From the NCBI GenBank assembly GCA_002753155.1, contig PDZW01000004.1:1-64000 (forward strand): a DNA stretch of 64,000 nt, in the 5' to 3' direction. The notes beneath the pieces were generated by a model. The model made no database searches and was not told the origin of the DNA. It saw only the letters and a list, made by a program, of their open reading frames with translations. Position 1 is the stretch's first letter, and the number at the start of each line of letters is the position of its first letter. Below are positions 45,622 to 55,798 of the stretch, piece by piece. The stretch is from Alphaproteobacteria bacterium WMHbin7 (GTDB lineage Bacteria > Pseudomonadota > Alphaproteobacteria > Rhodospirillales > WMHbin7). A program made the position numbers and the translations under genes.

Positions 45622-46634
45622 GACGCTTCTTCTTCTGTTTTATTCTCTCGCTGCCGATCTGGCTGCCCAGTCAGGCTCAGGCCGCCATTCTTGACGAAGT
45701 GCGCGAACGAGGCCAGGTGCGCTGCGGCGTGCATACCGGCATTGCGGGCTTCGCCTCGCAGGATTCCAGCGGAACCTGGCGAGGTCTTGACGCCGATTTC
45801 TGCCGTGCCGTGGCTGCCGCCGTCCTGGGCGACGCCAAGCGCGTTCAATTCTTCCCGGTTTCGGTCAAGGACGGAATCGAGCATCTGCAATCTTCCAAAG
45901 TCGATCTTCTGGCTCGCAACCTGACCCAGACCCTAAAGCGCGACACGCTGGAAGGACTGACCTTTGCAGGCATCAATTATTATGACGGCCAAGGGCTTCT
46001 GGTCCGCAAATCGCTGGGGGCTCGGACCATCCGCAATTTGAATGACGCCGCCATCTGCGTTCAGCCCGCCAGTACGTCCGAACGCAATCTCGAAGACTTC
46101 ATGCAAGGCCTGAAGGTCGGCTACCGCAAGATCAGCGTGGCGAACGCCCAGGAGATGGTGGCCGCCTATCTGGGAGGACGCTGTGACGTGATGACCAGCG
46201 ACTATACCCAGTTGGCCATCTTGAAACAGACGTCGCTGTCCAATCCAGAGGAGCATGTGCTGTTTCGCGAGCGCCTGTCCAAGGAGCCGCTGGGCCCCCT
46301 GGTTCGCAAGGGCGACGAAGGCTGGTTCAAGATCGTCAAATGGACGCTTTATGCCCTGATGGCCGCCGAGGAAATGGAGATCACCCAGGCCAATGCCGAG
46401 GAAAAGCGCAAATCCACCATGAACAATGTCCGTCGTTTCATGGGTGTCGAGCCGGGACTGGGCAAGGCTCTTGGCCTTTCCGACCAATGGGCCTTCGACA
46501 TCATCCGACAGGTGGGAAATTACGGCGAGAGCTTCGAACGCAATCTGGGCAAGGGCAGCGTGATCGGCATCGAACGCGGACTGAACGAGCTTTGGACCAA
46601 GGGGGGATTGATGTACGCCCCCCCCTTCCAATGA
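45618..46634 (+). CDS. Amino-acid-type ABC transporter substrate-binding protein
   Basis: Signal peptide; VRERGQVRCGVHTGIAGFASQDSSGTWRGLDADFCRAVAAAVLGDAKRVQFFPV (AapJ-like). Confidence 0.88.
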   Translation: MRRFFFCFILSLPIWLPSQAQAAILDEVRERGQVRCGVHTGIAGFASQDSSGTWRGLDADFCRAVAAAVLGDAKRVQFFPVSVKDGIEHLQSSKVDLLARNLTQTLKRDTLEGLTFAGINYYDGQGLLVRKSLGARTIRNLNDAAICVQPASTSERNLEDFMQGLKVGYRKISVANAQEMVAAYLGGRCDVMTSDYTQLAILKQTSLSNPEEHVLFRERLSKEPLGPLVRKGDEGWFKIVKWTLYALMAAEEMEITQANAEEKRKSTMNNVRRFMGVEPGLGKALGLSDQWAFDIIRQVGNYGESFERNLGKGSVIGIERGLNELWTKGGLMYAPPFQ

Positions 46635-46641
46635 TTGCTGC

Positions 46642-47547
46642 CTAAATTTCGTCTTCGCCCCAGACCAGGCCTTCGCGGCCTTGCCAATAGCCATCGACAA
46701 AGGGAACGTCGCCGCAGACTGTGCGCAACGCAGCAGCCGCCTCGTCGGGCGAAATCCGATCATCGATGGCATCACGCCAAATCTTGGCAATGGCGACCAT
46801 ATCGGTTTTCTGGGGCGAAAGGCGCACCCGACCAATGCCGATCTCCCTCAATTCGGGAAGCTTGGCGGCCAAATTGACATAGCCGTGCGACATGGTCTCG
46901 GTGCCGTTGACGACCAGGATGTTGCGTCCGTCCAGGGTATCCACGGGCTTTCCGTCAGCATCGCTTTCGCAGACATACTGGCAGGAATCCTTGGCCAGAC
47001 CATGGGCCCGGGCGTGATAGCAGCGCGCCGAGACGGAGAGCGGCAGGCGGCCGAAAGCGATCATCTCCAATTCAACGCGGCCCTTGGCGCCAGACAGCAG
47101 CCGCGCCGCCTGTGACGACAACTCGACATGCAGACAGGCGCGCACGGCGCCAAGACCGGCAAAAACCTTCAGCGTGTCCTCGTTGAACAGATTGATATAA
47201 GGCCCGACCACGAAGGGCTGGCCCTTCACAGCGGGAACGCCCGCCACATCGTTGATCTCGACCAGCAGGCCACTTTCAGTGGCTCCCTCCAGGGCTTCCA
47301 TCTCGCGCTTGCTGGTCACCAGGGCCAGCGTCGATAGCACGACTTCCTTGCCCGCCTTTTGAAGACGCTCGGCCACTTCGGGAATCATCGGATCGAAAAA
47401 GGGCGAGCGCTTCGAGCAGACCACCTCGCCCAGATGCACCGTATCGACCGGCGCCTCGTCGGCTAGGCGGAAATAGAAATCGCGTCTTTGTTCGGGCGTC
47501 CAGTGGAAGAGGAGCGGCCCGATGGAAATTTTCAAGGATGAGGTCAT
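46642..47547 (-). CDS. ubiV: U32-family protein UbiV
   Basis: U32-like 301-aa protein paired with UbiU and UbiT; GKEVVLSTLALVTSKREMEAL, IAFGRLPLSVSARCYHARAHGLAKDSCQYVC. Confidence 0.85.
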   Translation of the reverse strand: MTSSLKISIGPLLFHWTPEQRRDFYFRLADEAPVDTVHLGEVVCSKRSPFFDPMIPEVAERLQKAGKEVVLSTLALVTSKREMEALEGATESGLLVEINDVAGVPAVKGQPFVVGPYINLFNEDTLKVFAGLGAVRACLHVELSSQAARLLSGAKGRVELEMIAFGRLPLSVSARCYHARAHGLAKDSCQYVCESDADGKPVDTLDGRNILVVNGTETMSHGYVNLAAKLPELREIGIGRVRLSPQKTDMVAIAKIWRDAIDDRISPDEAAAALRTVCGDVPFVDGYWQGREGLVWGEDEI

Positions 47548-48542
47548 CGCCAGCTCTTCTTATAGGCACCGGTGGTTTGCCGACCGCCCTCGGAATGGGC
47601 GGCAAGCGCGTTGGCGGCATGCTGGGATTGATGGCCGAAGGCAAGCGCATCGATGGCCTTCCTGAAGGTGCCCACCACTTCGGCGACATAGGCGCGTCCG
47701 CGCTGGCGCCCCTCGATCTTCAAGGCGGTGATACCGGCCGCCTTCAATTGCGGCAGAATGTCCAACGTGTTCAGGCTGACCGGGTCCTCGAACAGGTACG
47801 AGGTTTTGCCATCCGCCACGAAGCGACCCTTGCAGGGCGTGGGATAGCCCGCAGGCTCGTTCTTCTCAAAGCTGTTGATGGTGATGCCGCCCAGGCGCGA
47901 GAGAAGCTTGCCGCCCTCCTCGTCGTAGCGCACATGGCTGGCCGGAGCGCAAGCACCCTGGCTGTTGGGCGAGGTGCCGGTAAGATAAGAGGACAGGGCG
48001 CAACGCCCCTCGGCCATCACGCACAGACCACCGAAGGCGAAGACTTCGGTCTCGACGCCCGCCTCGCGGGTCAGCCTTGCGATCTCGTCCACCGTCAGAA
48101 CCCGGGGCAGCACCACGCGCTTCACGTCGAAGCGGTCGCGGTAAAAGCCGATGGCCTCGGCATTCGACGCCGCCGCCTGAACCGACAGATGCAAACGCTG
48201 ATCGGGATGAGTCTTGTGGGCATAATCCAAGAGGCCGATATCGGCCAGGATGATGGCGTCGGCCCCCAGGTCGTGCGCGTCATCGACCGCCAGATGCCAG
48301 GGCCTCGCATTGCCCGCCTTGGGAAAGGTGTTGATGGCGACCAGCACCTTGCGTCCCTTGCCATGGGCATAGGCGATGCCTTCTCTCATTTCGCGCCGGT
48401 CGAAATTAAGACCCGGAAAATTGCGGGCGTTGGTTTCGTCCCTGAAGCCGCAATAGACCGTGTCGGCCCCGGCATCGACGGCAGCGCGCAGGGCTGCGGG
48501 CGTTCCCGCCGGACAGACCAGTTCGAGATAGGGCACACTCAT
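47544..48542 (-). CDS. ubiU: U32-family protein UbiU
   Basis: MSVPYLELVCPAGTPAALRAAVDAGADTVYCGFRDETNARNFPGLNF; FGGLCVMAEGRCALSSYLTGTSPNSQGACAP. Confidence 0.9.
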   Translation of the reverse strand: MSVPYLELVCPAGTPAALRAAVDAGADTVYCGFRDETNARNFPGLNFDRREMREGIAYAHGKGRKVLVAINTFPKAGNARPWHLAVDDAHDLGADAIILADIGLLDYAHKTHPDQRLHLSVQAAASNAEAIGFYRDRFDVKRVVLPRVLTVDEIARLTREAGVETEVFAFGGLCVMAEGRCALSSYLTGTSPNSQGACAPASHVRYDEEGGKLLSRLGGITINSFEKNEPAGYPTPCKGRFVADGKTSYLFEDPVSLNTLDILPQLKAAGITALKIEGRQRGRAYVAEVVGTFRKAIDALAFGHQSQHAANALAAHSEGGRQTTGAYKKSWR

Positions 48543-49222
48543 GCCGGGGCTGCTTCCTTGGCCCGGCTCGCGCGCGATTCCAGCTTTGACAAGCGGCTCT
48601 TCAGCGCCGCCACTTCCTGGCGCAGCGCCTCGGCCTCGGCTTCTGGATCATGGCGTCCATGCGCCATGGCATGCAAAGCCTGCAGACTCTCGCCCGCCTT
48701 GGCGGCCAGACGCTTGGCGGCATCGTCGGCCAGACCGATCAGACGCGCCGCCGTAGGGGCGAAAGGCCCCAGAAAGGCCAGCACGTCATCCAGCAGCGAG
48801 ATTTCCTCGCCGTCCAGCGTGTTGCGCAGCGCCACGATCAAGGCAGTGTCGCCAGTTACCGACAGATCACGGGTGAAGAACAGGCTGTCGCCGTCGATGC
48901 GCCCTTCCATCAGGTCGATCAGGGCGGCCAGCCTGCCCGAGATGGTGGCCTGGGCCTCGTCGTCTTCCTGAGCCAGCATCAGCCGCACCGGGGCATCGCC
49001 TTCGGAAAGATCGATCAGGAAACGGTGCCTTGTGTCCCTGGGCTCGATGATGATGCGGGCGGGTGCCAGCTCGGCCAGCCGTTCGATCAGGCGGGGATGG
49101 CGCCGCAGGGCCAGGCGCATGGCAAGCCCCAGCAAAGGCTCCAATACCTGGGGCGGCATGGGGCGCAAGGCCAGGCCGGCCAGACGGGCCGGAAGTTCAA
49201 GATGGCGGGTAGTCGTGGGCAT
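48539..49222 (-). CDS. ubiT: SCP2-domain ubiquinone biosynthesis protein UbiT
   Basis: SCP2-like, 4-nt overlap with ubiU; DLSVTGDTALIVALRNTLDGEEISL. Confidence 0.85.
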   Translation of the reverse strand: MPTTTRHLELPARLAGLALRPMPPQVLEPLLGLAMRLALRRHPRLIERLAELAPARIIIEPRDTRHRFLIDLSEGDAPVRLMLAQEDDEAQATISGRLAALIDLMEGRIDGDSLFFTRDLSVTGDTALIVALRNTLDGEEISLLDDVLAFLGPFAPTAARLIGLADDAAKRLAAKAGESLQALHAMAHGRHDPEAEAEALRQEVAALKSRLSKLESRASRAKEAAPA

Positions 49223-49278
49223 GGCTCATATCCGAATATACTGATTCGCCCGACTTTGCACCCGAGGGCCGGTCCGCG

Positions 49279-49443
49279 TCAACCGCGCCGGACCCACAAA
49301 GCGAGGCCCAGGAACAATCCCGCGCCCGAACCCCAGATCAAGGCGCTACCCGGCATGTTCAGCATGGGAACCAGGGCATAGGCCAGGGCCAGGGCCGCCC
49401 AAACAGCGGAAATCAGCCCTAATAGAAAAACATCTTGCGACAT
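49279..49443 (-). CDS. Small membrane protein (oxidase-associated?)
   Basis: MSQDVFLLGLISAVWAALALAYALVPMLNMPGSALIWGSGAGLFLGLALWVRRG, 54 aa, directly downstream of oxidase subunit I. Confidence 0.5.
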   Translation of the reverse strand: MSQDVFLLGLISAVWAALALAYALVPMLNMPGSALIWGSGAGLFLGLALWVRRG

Positions 49444-49454
49444 GTTAATTCTCC

Positions 49455-51113
49455 TCAATGTCCAGCGCCACCGATGGCAATCACCGGTAATGACCGCATC
49501 AGGGCGAAGGCGCCCCAGGTGGCGGCCGTGATCAGGGTCAGCAGCAGTGCCACCGCCAGGGATGCCCCCCATGCTCCCTGTTTCAGGGCCAGTTCTTCAG
49601 GAACGGCTTGCGGCTGTTCTGTCGCCAAGGCCTTGGGGCCAAATCCCAGATAGGCGGCGCCGATCCGCGCCACCATCAGACCCAGGCCAAGGGCCATGAG
49701 CAGAGCGCCGATGCCGATGATCCAGGAAAGCAGTATCCAGGATGTCGGCGCCAACCCCTCATAGGAGGCATCGAGGACACGCCTTGGCATGCCCTGGCTG
49801 CCCGCCACCACGCCCGCCACGCCGAACAGGAACAGCCCCAGCGTGATCAGCCAGGGCAGATAGCGCGCCCAGGCGACGGAACCGCCCCGCCCACCCAGAG
49901 CCGGAGCGATCCTTTCAGCCACGGTCAGCAGTGACAGTGTGACCACACCCAGGGTCATGAAATGGAAATAGCCCGGAACGAAGAACGTGTCGGACAACAG
50001 GCCCGCCAGTTTTTCCTGAATCAGGACAAAGGCCAGCACGCCCCCCAGGGCCAGGTTGATTACCGCCGCCGCCAGGGCATGCGTGGCGGTCTGGGACCAG
50101 TCGAGCGACTTGAGCCAGCCCAGTCCTCCCCTCGCCCCCCTCGCCCTGCCGTGAGCTTCCAGCGAGGTCATCACCACCAGGAAGGCGGCGATGGTGGGCA
50201 CGCCGATGAACAAGGAGAGCAAGGAGCCCAGAACCAGAACCATCGGATCGAGACCAGGCTCCAGAAACATGTGATAGAGCGAGGTTGGCGGCACGAAGAC
50301 GAGATAGAGGCAGAAAACCAACTTCGAAAATCCGCTGCCGAAAATCGAGCGCGCACCAGTCAGTTCCGGCAACAGCAGATACCAGGCCAGCATGGTGCCC
50401 AAGAGCGGCAGGTAATGCATGTTGTGGAACAAAAGATGCCAGAGCGTGGCATGGTCGGCGGGCATGCCGCCCAAGCCTACCGCCCACAGAATGGCGGGCA
50501 GAAAGGTGTTGGCCAGAGCGATGGCGCTGACCAGCAGCAGTCCCGCCCAGGCAAAGGCGCCGAAGCCCAGCGCCGTCCAGGAACCGCTTCCCGCCTTTCT
50601 GGCCTTAACCAGTGTGGCCAGACCGGGCAAGGCCAACAGCACCAGCCCCAGGGCCAGGGCGCCATAGCCCAGATAGAACAGCAGGGCCCCCTGTCTTGCG
50701 TCGGCCACCAGTTCAGGCGACCCGTCATAGAGCAGCGGATTGCCTCCAAGCGTGCCCAGAAGATGCAGAACAAAGGCGACGAGCATGACCACAAGCCCCG
50801 CCCAACCCATCCAGGCCAGAGACAGAGGGGCTTTGCGTTCCTGGGCCGCCAGCACCAGCAGCAACCCTGCCTGAGCCAGGGTCAACCAGTCGAAGAACAC
50901 CGCAACGCCGTGCAAGGTGAGAAGGCGATAGCCGGTTTCAGGCAGATCGGGCCTGGCCCATCCGGCGCGCGCCAGCGCCACCCACAGGCCAAGCAGCAGG
51001 CCCAGCGCCAAAGCGGCCAGAGCCGCGATGAATAGGCTGCGAATCAAACGCCGGTCGCCGGGGGCGAGAGCGGCGAGAGAGAGAGACAATGAGGAATGCG
51101 TATTGGGCGTCAT
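49455..51113 (-). CDS. Haem-copper oxidase subunit I (b(o/a)3-type)
   Basis: Multi-TM protein; HGVAVFFDWLTLAQ, DHATLWHLLFHNMHYLPLLGTMLAWYLLLPEL, GYFHFMTLGVVTLSLL. Confidence 0.82.
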   Translation of the reverse strand: MTPNTHSSLSLSLAALAPGDRRLIRSLFIAALAALALGLLLGLWVALARAGWARPDLPETGYRLLTLHGVAVFFDWLTLAQAGLLLVLAAQERKAPLSLAWMGWAGLVVMLVAFVLHLLGTLGGNPLLYDGSPELVADARQGALLFYLGYGALALGLVLLALPGLATLVKARKAGSGSWTALGFGAFAWAGLLLVSAIALANTFLPAILWAVGLGGMPADHATLWHLLFHNMHYLPLLGTMLAWYLLLPELTGARSIFGSGFSKLVFCLYLVFVPPTSLYHMFLEPGLDPMVLVLGSLLSLFIGVPTIAAFLVVMTSLEAHGRARGARGGLGWLKSLDWSQTATHALAAAVINLALGGVLAFVLIQEKLAGLLSDTFFVPGYFHFMTLGVVTLSLLTVAERIAPALGGRGGSVAWARYLPWLITLGLFLFGVAGVVAGSQGMPRRVLDASYEGLAPTSWILLSWIIGIGALLMALGLGLMVARIGAAYLGFGPKALATEQPQAVPEELALKQGAWGASLAVALLLTLITAATWGAFALMRSLPVIAIGGAGH

Positions 51114-51124
51114 GGGAGTCTCCC

Positions 51125-51907
51125 TCAGACCACATCGATGCGGGCGGTCATGCGGTCGTGAAAGGCGCCGCAGAAAACCGTGCAATAGAGGAGATGCGAT
51201 CCTTTGTCGGTAAAGGTGATCTCGCGCTCGGTCAGAACGCCCTGGCGCAGGCGGGTGATCAGGCTGCCGCTGCCCATCTGAATCGATGCGCCATGGCTGG
51301 CATCGACCGCCATCATGCGGAAACGATAGGTCTTGCCCGCCTCAAGCTTCAGCCAGGACGGCTCGAAGCCCCATTGATAGGCCATGAGATAGACTTCATT
51401 GCCGCCGTCAGCATTGCCTAAAGGCGCGACCTCATGCCCAGCATGGGCGTTTGGCGCCAAGGCTTGCATCGCCTGCATGTCGTGCCCGGCATGAGGATCA
51501 TGTCCGGCATGGCCGGCATGGCTTGCCTGGGGTTGGACCGGCTGAGCATGCATATCGTGCCCGGCATGGGGGTCCGGTTCACTGCGAACAGGCTCTGGAA
51601 CATATCCCGGACGAACGCTTCCATCTTGCTGCTTCCAGCGTTTCGAGAAATCTTCGGTCAGTCTGCGGAAGTCATCGGTCGAGGGACCGCCAACACTTGC
51701 TCCGTGGCCGCCATGGCCTCCCGAAGACGAAGCGGTCTCTGGCTCCCCTCCATGTCCGGCATGGCCGTCAGACTCGTCTTTTCCAGATTTTCCGGAAGCC
51801 CCCAGCGCCGCCCAGACGCCGTAAAGACCAAGAATGCCAAGGCTGGCCGCCGCCACGAAGCCTCGCCGTGTCGGCAGGCTGCGACCAGGATCGAGCGCCT
51901 GTGTCAT
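51125..51907 (-). CDS. Cytochrome c oxidase subunit II (CuA) with His/Met-rich linker
   Basis: CuA motif YCTVFCGAFHDRM; linker HAGHDMHAQPVQPQASHAGHAGHDPHAGHDMQAM. Confidence 0.85.
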   Translation of the reverse strand: MTQALDPGRSLPTRRGFVAAASLGILGLYGVWAALGASGKSGKDESDGHAGHGGEPETASSSGGHGGHGASVGGPSTDDFRRLTEDFSKRWKQQDGSVRPGYVPEPVRSEPDPHAGHDMHAQPVQPQASHAGHAGHDPHAGHDMQAMQALAPNAHAGHEVAPLGNADGGNEVYLMAYQWGFEPSWLKLEAGKTYRFRMMAVDASHGASIQMGSGSLITRLRQGVLTEREITFTDKGSHLLYCTVFCGAFHDRMTARIDVV

Positions 51908-51963
51908 CGCACATACTCCTTAAGTTCAATCGCAAAGAATCAATACCCCGCAAGGGGCGATCT

Positions 51964-52362
51964 TTAGACGAAGGACCTGGGAGGAAGGGGCTCGGGCAGA
52001 AGGGTTCTTCCCGTGGGCAAGCGCTCGGCTCCCAGACGGAAATGGACAGGCTGGGAAATCGCTTTGACCAGCAGGCAGGCACTGGCCTCTGGCACGGAGG
52101 CGACGCAACAGGCCATATCCAGCGAAAGAGCTGGAGCGGATTGCGTATCCTGATCGGGAACATGCCCGCCATGATCAAGGCCATGTGCAGACGCGGATTG
52201 GGAATGGGGCTGGCAGGAAGCCAATGACATCTGCATCCCGCCCCCGACCGCAAAAGCGACAGCCAGGATCACGGCAAACAAGCTGCCCCTTCTTATGCCT
52301 CTTTTGGCCTTGGCGAACATAAATCGACTCTGTGACTCCCGCCTCGGATTGTCAATATTCAC
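51964..52362 (-). CDS. DUF2946-like secreted hypothetical protein
   Basis: 132 aa, signal peptide, HGLDHGGH and MACCVASVPEASACLLV motifs. Confidence 0.5.
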   Translation of the reverse strand: MNIDNPRRESQSRFMFAKAKRGIRRGSLFAVILAVAFAVGGGMQMSLASCQPHSQSASAHGLDHGGHVPDQDTQSAPALSLDMACCVASVPEASACLLVKAISQPVHFRLGAERLPTGRTLLPEPLPPRSFV

Positions 52363-52601
52363 ACAGAGAGCGGATGATTACTTAGTCCACCTACAAGATT
52401 TAGCGTGGATTGAACATGTCCCCCACTTTAGTTTGTCATAAGCCGCCGCCTTACAGGTAACTCACTGCAAAGGCGAGACGATCCGGCACATACCCGAGAA
52501 AAGCGCTGGAAATAAACCCCGAGTCGTGGCACAAATTCAGGGTCCGCTACTCCGCCAAAGAGTGTGGACGGGGATGGTGTCGATCGAAGGGGCGTAAGCA
52601 C

Positions 52602-53111
52602 GTGTCCAATTACGGTTTTGGAGGGGGAAAGCCCAAGGCTCCCCAGCAAGGGGTTCAGATTAGAGCCCGCGTCAAATGGTTCAATCCAGACAAGGGATTT
52701 GGCTTCGTGGCCCCCAGCGATGGGACGCCGGATGCCTTCTTGCATGTCTCGGTTCTTCAAAAATTCGGACTGGCGATTTTACCCGAAGGGGCGGATATCC
52801 TGTGCGAAGTCGGCCAGGGTGCCAAGGGACAGCAGGTGTTGCGCATCATCGATGCCGACACCTCGAACATCCCGCCGCCCCCGCCGCCCCCGGCAGCGGA
52901 CGGACCTTCGCTTTCGGGCGCCGTCAAATGGTTCGCCCAGGAAAAGGGCTTCGGCTTCATCACCGCCGACGACGGCGGCAAAGATGTCTTCATCCATAAA
53001 AGCGTTCTGCGCCGTTGCGGCCTGGAAAGCCTGGCTGAGGGCCAGCGCGTTCAGGTGGTTGCCACCAGCACAGCCAAGGGCCGCGAAGCCACTTGGATCG
53101 GGCTTGGCTGA
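52602..53111 (+). CDS. Double cold-shock-domain protein
   Basis: Two CSDs: ARVKWFNPDKGFGFVAPSDGTPDAFLHVSVL and GAVKWFAQEKGFGFITADDGGKDVFIHKSVL; GTG start. Confidence 0.92.
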   Translation: MSNYGFGGGKPKAPQQGVQIRARVKWFNPDKGFGFVAPSDGTPDAFLHVSVLQKFGLAILPEGADILCEVGQGAKGQQVLRIIDADTSNIPPPPPPPAADGPSLSGAVKWFAQEKGFGFITADDGGKDVFIHKSVLRRCGLESLAEGQRVQVVATSTAKGREATWIGLG

Positions 53112-53135
53112 ACTGCTGTTCTTTGGGTAGAACGC

Positions 53136-53164
53136 AAACGCCCCGCTGTTTGGCGGGGCGTTTT
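53136..53164 (+). terminator. Rho-independent terminator of cold-shock gene
   Basis: AAACGCCCCGC-TGTTTG-GCGGGGCGTTTTC. Confidence 0.88.
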
Positions 53165-53192
53165 CATTTCTCGAGCTTCAAGCAATCAGCGC

Positions 53193-53378
53193 TCAGTGCG
53201 CCTCGTTGCTGCCACCGGCATTGCCAGCCAGATAGGTCACGACCACCAGGCCAAGACCGGCCAGCGCCAGGGCCAGATAGAGCGGCAGGTAGAACTTGAA
53301 GACGAAAATGCTGAAATAAAGGGCGAGAACCACGAGGGCAAGAACCAGCGTGCCCAGGGTTTTAGTAGTAGCGTTCAT
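53193..53378 (-). CDS. Small membrane hypothetical protein
   Basis: MNATTKTLGTLVLALVVLALYFSIFVFKFYLPLYLALALAGLGLVVVTYLAGNAGGSNEAH; RBS-like ggag upstream. Confidence 0.55.
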   Translation of the reverse strand: MNATTKTLGTLVLALVVLALYFSIFVFKFYLPLYLALALAGLGLVVVTYLAGNAGGSNEAH

Positions 53379-53584
53379 GAGAAAATCCTCCATCGAGACC
53401 GATAGGCTCCCTGGAGGAGCCCGAAACAACACCTAGCTTTCGTACTACTTCCCATCCGCTTTGTCCACACTTCTCTGATATAAGGTTTAAGACGGAAATT
53501 TGATATTCATCAATCGTCTCTTGCCCTGGCCCGGCTTAAGGGAAAGACTGTCCCAACCAGTCATAACCAGCGAAGTGCCGTATC

Positions 53585-55798
53585 ATGCCCTCTCGCAGCT
53601 CGAAGTCCCGCCGCCCAGGTCCTGCCGACCTGATCGCCCTTGGCGACCATTCAGACCCCTTCGGCTTTCTCGGCCTGCACAAAAACGAACAGGGCGGCTA
53701 TGTGCTGCGCTGTTTCCAGCCGGGTGCCGGGCGCGTTGAAGTCATCGACCGGAAGGATGGCGCCGTTCTGGCCGAAATGGCCCGCACACACGAATCCGGC
53801 CTGTTCGAAGCCCCTCTGTCCCCTCCTCCCGACAAGGGATGGCGGCTTCGTGTTCATATGAGCGGCGGGCCGGTCTCCGAAATCGAGGATGCCTACCGCT
53901 TCGGCTCGACCTTGGGCGAGGTGGATCTGCATCTTCTGGGGGAAGGCAATCACTGGCGGTCCTTCGACATCATGGGCGCACATCCCATGGAGATCGACGG
54001 CACGGCTGGCACCCGCTTTGCCGTATGGGCCCCCAATGCCAGACGCGTCAGCGTGATCGGCAACTTCAATTCCTGGGACGGGCGGCGCCATGCCATGCGT
54101 CTGCATCCGGGCATCGGCATCTGGGAAATCTTTGTCCCCGGCGTTTCTGCGGGCGATGTGTATAAATTCGAGATCAAGGCCCGCTCGGGCGCCCTGATGG
54201 CCGAAAAGTCCGATCCCTATGGCTTCTGGGCGGAAGTGCCGCCCAAAAGTGCCAGCCGCGTTTGGCACAAGAACGGGCGGGCCTGGAACGACGGCGACTG
54301 GATGAGCCGACGCCAAGGCATGAATGCCCTGAACACGCCGGTCAGCATCTATGAGGTACATCTGGGCTCGTGGCGACGCATTCCCGAGGAAGGCAACCGT
54401 CCGCTCAGCTATCGCGAGATGGCGCACCAACTGGCGCAATATGTCGAAGAAATGGGCTTTACCCATGTCGAATTGCTGCCGGTGCACGAACATCCCTTCG
54501 ACGGCTCGTGGGGCTACCAGCCGATTGGGCTTTTTGCGCCCACCTCGCGCTTCGGATCGCCCGACGACTTCGCCTATCTGGTCGATTACCTGCATGGCCG
54601 CGGTATCGGCGTCATCATCGACTGGGTGGCCGGGCATTTCCCCTCGGACGCCCACGGACCGGCCTGGTTCGACGGCTCGCATCTGTACGAGCATGAAGAC
54701 CCGCGCCAGGGCATCCATAAGGACTGGAATACGCTGATTTACAACTATGGCCGCAACGAAGTGTCCAACTTCCTGCTCGCCAACGCGCTTTTCTGGATGG
54801 AGAACTTTCATATCGACGGATTGCGCGTCGATGCCGTGGCCTCGATGCTGTATCTCGATTATTCCCGAGAGCATGACGAATGGATTCCCAACATCCATGG
54901 CGGCAACGAGAATCTGGAGGCCATTTCCTTCATCCGGCGCATGAACGAGTTGGTTTACAGCCAGCATGCAGGCGTGATGACGATCGCCGAGGAATCGACC
55001 GCCTGGCCGATGGTGTCGCGCCCGACCTGGCTGGGAGGTCTGGGATTCGGACTGAAATGGAACATGGGCTGGATGCACGACACCTTGCGCTATATGAGCA
55101 AGGATCCCATCCACCGACGCTATCACCACGACGATCTGACCTTCGGCCTCTTATATGCCTGGCACGAAAATTTTATTCTCCCGCTGTCGCACGACGAAGT
55201 CGTGCATGGCAAAGGCTCGATTCTGGGACGCATGCCGGGCGACCGCTGGCAGCGTTTTGCCAATCTTCGGGCCTATTACGGATTCATGTACGGCCAACCC
55301 GGAAAGAAGCTTCTGTTCATGGGCTGCGAGTTCGGCCAGGAAAACGAATGGAACTACCAGACCTCGCTGGATTGGCATCTCCTGGAGGACACGTTCCACG
55401 AGGGAACCAGACGCTGCGTTGCCGACCTCAATCATCTGTACCGCGACGTTCCCGCCCTGCACGAGCAGGACTGTGATCCCGCCGGATTCTCCTGGATCGA
55501 TTGCAATGATCGCGACAACAGCGTGATTTCCTGGCTGCGCAAAAGCAAGGGCGAGCAGGATGTCGTTCTGTTCGTTAGCAACTTCACCCCTGTCTTGCGA
55601 CATGGCTATCGCATCGGCGTGCCAAGGGGCGGTCATTGGGCGGAAATCCTCAACACTGATTCCGCCTATTACGGCGGATCGGACGCCGGTAACGGCGGTG
55701 GCCAGAATGCCGAGCAGATTCCCTGGCACGGACAGTCCCATTCGCTGATGGCAACACTTCCGCCGCTTAGCACCATCGCCTTCAGGTGGAAGGGATGA
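53585..55798 (+). CDS. glgB: 1,4-alpha-glucan branching enzyme
   Basis: [61 protein letters not shown]. Confidence 0.95.
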   Translation: MPSRSSKSRRPGPADLIALGDHSDPFGFLGLHKNEQGGYVLRCFQPGAGRVEVIDRKDGAVLAEMARTHESGLFEAPLSPPPDKGWRLRVHMSGGPVSEIEDAYRFGSTLGEVDLHLLGEGNHWRSFDIMGAHPMEIDGTAGTRFAVWAPNARRVSVIGNFNSWDGRRHAMRLHPGIGIWEIFVPGVSAGDVYKFEIKARSGALMAEKSDPYGFWAEVPPKSASRVWHKNGRAWNDGDWMSRRQGMNALNTPVSIYEVHLGSWRRIPEEGNRPLSYREMAHQLAQYVEEMGFTHVELLPVHEHPFDGSWGYQPIGLFAPTSRFGSPDDFAYLVDYLHGRGIGVIIDWVAGHFPSDAHGPAWFDGSHLYEHEDPRQGIHKDWNTLIYNYGRNEVSNFLLANALFWMENFHIDGLRVDAVASMLYLDYSREHDEWIPNIHGGNENLEAISFIRRMNELVYSQHAGVMTIAEESTAWPMVSRPTWLGGLGFGLKWNMGWMHDTLRYMSKDPIHRRYHHDDLTFGLLYAWHENFILPLSHDEVVHGKGSILGRMPGDRWQRFANLRAYYGFMYGQPGKKLLFMGCEFGQENEWNYQTSLDWHLLEDTFHEGTRRCVADLNHLYRDVPALHEQDCDPAGFSWIDCNDRDNSVISWLRKSKGEQDVVLFVSNFTPVLRHGYRIGVPRGGHWAEILNTDSAYYGGSDAGNGGGQNAEQIPWHGQSHSLMATLPPLSTIAFRWKG

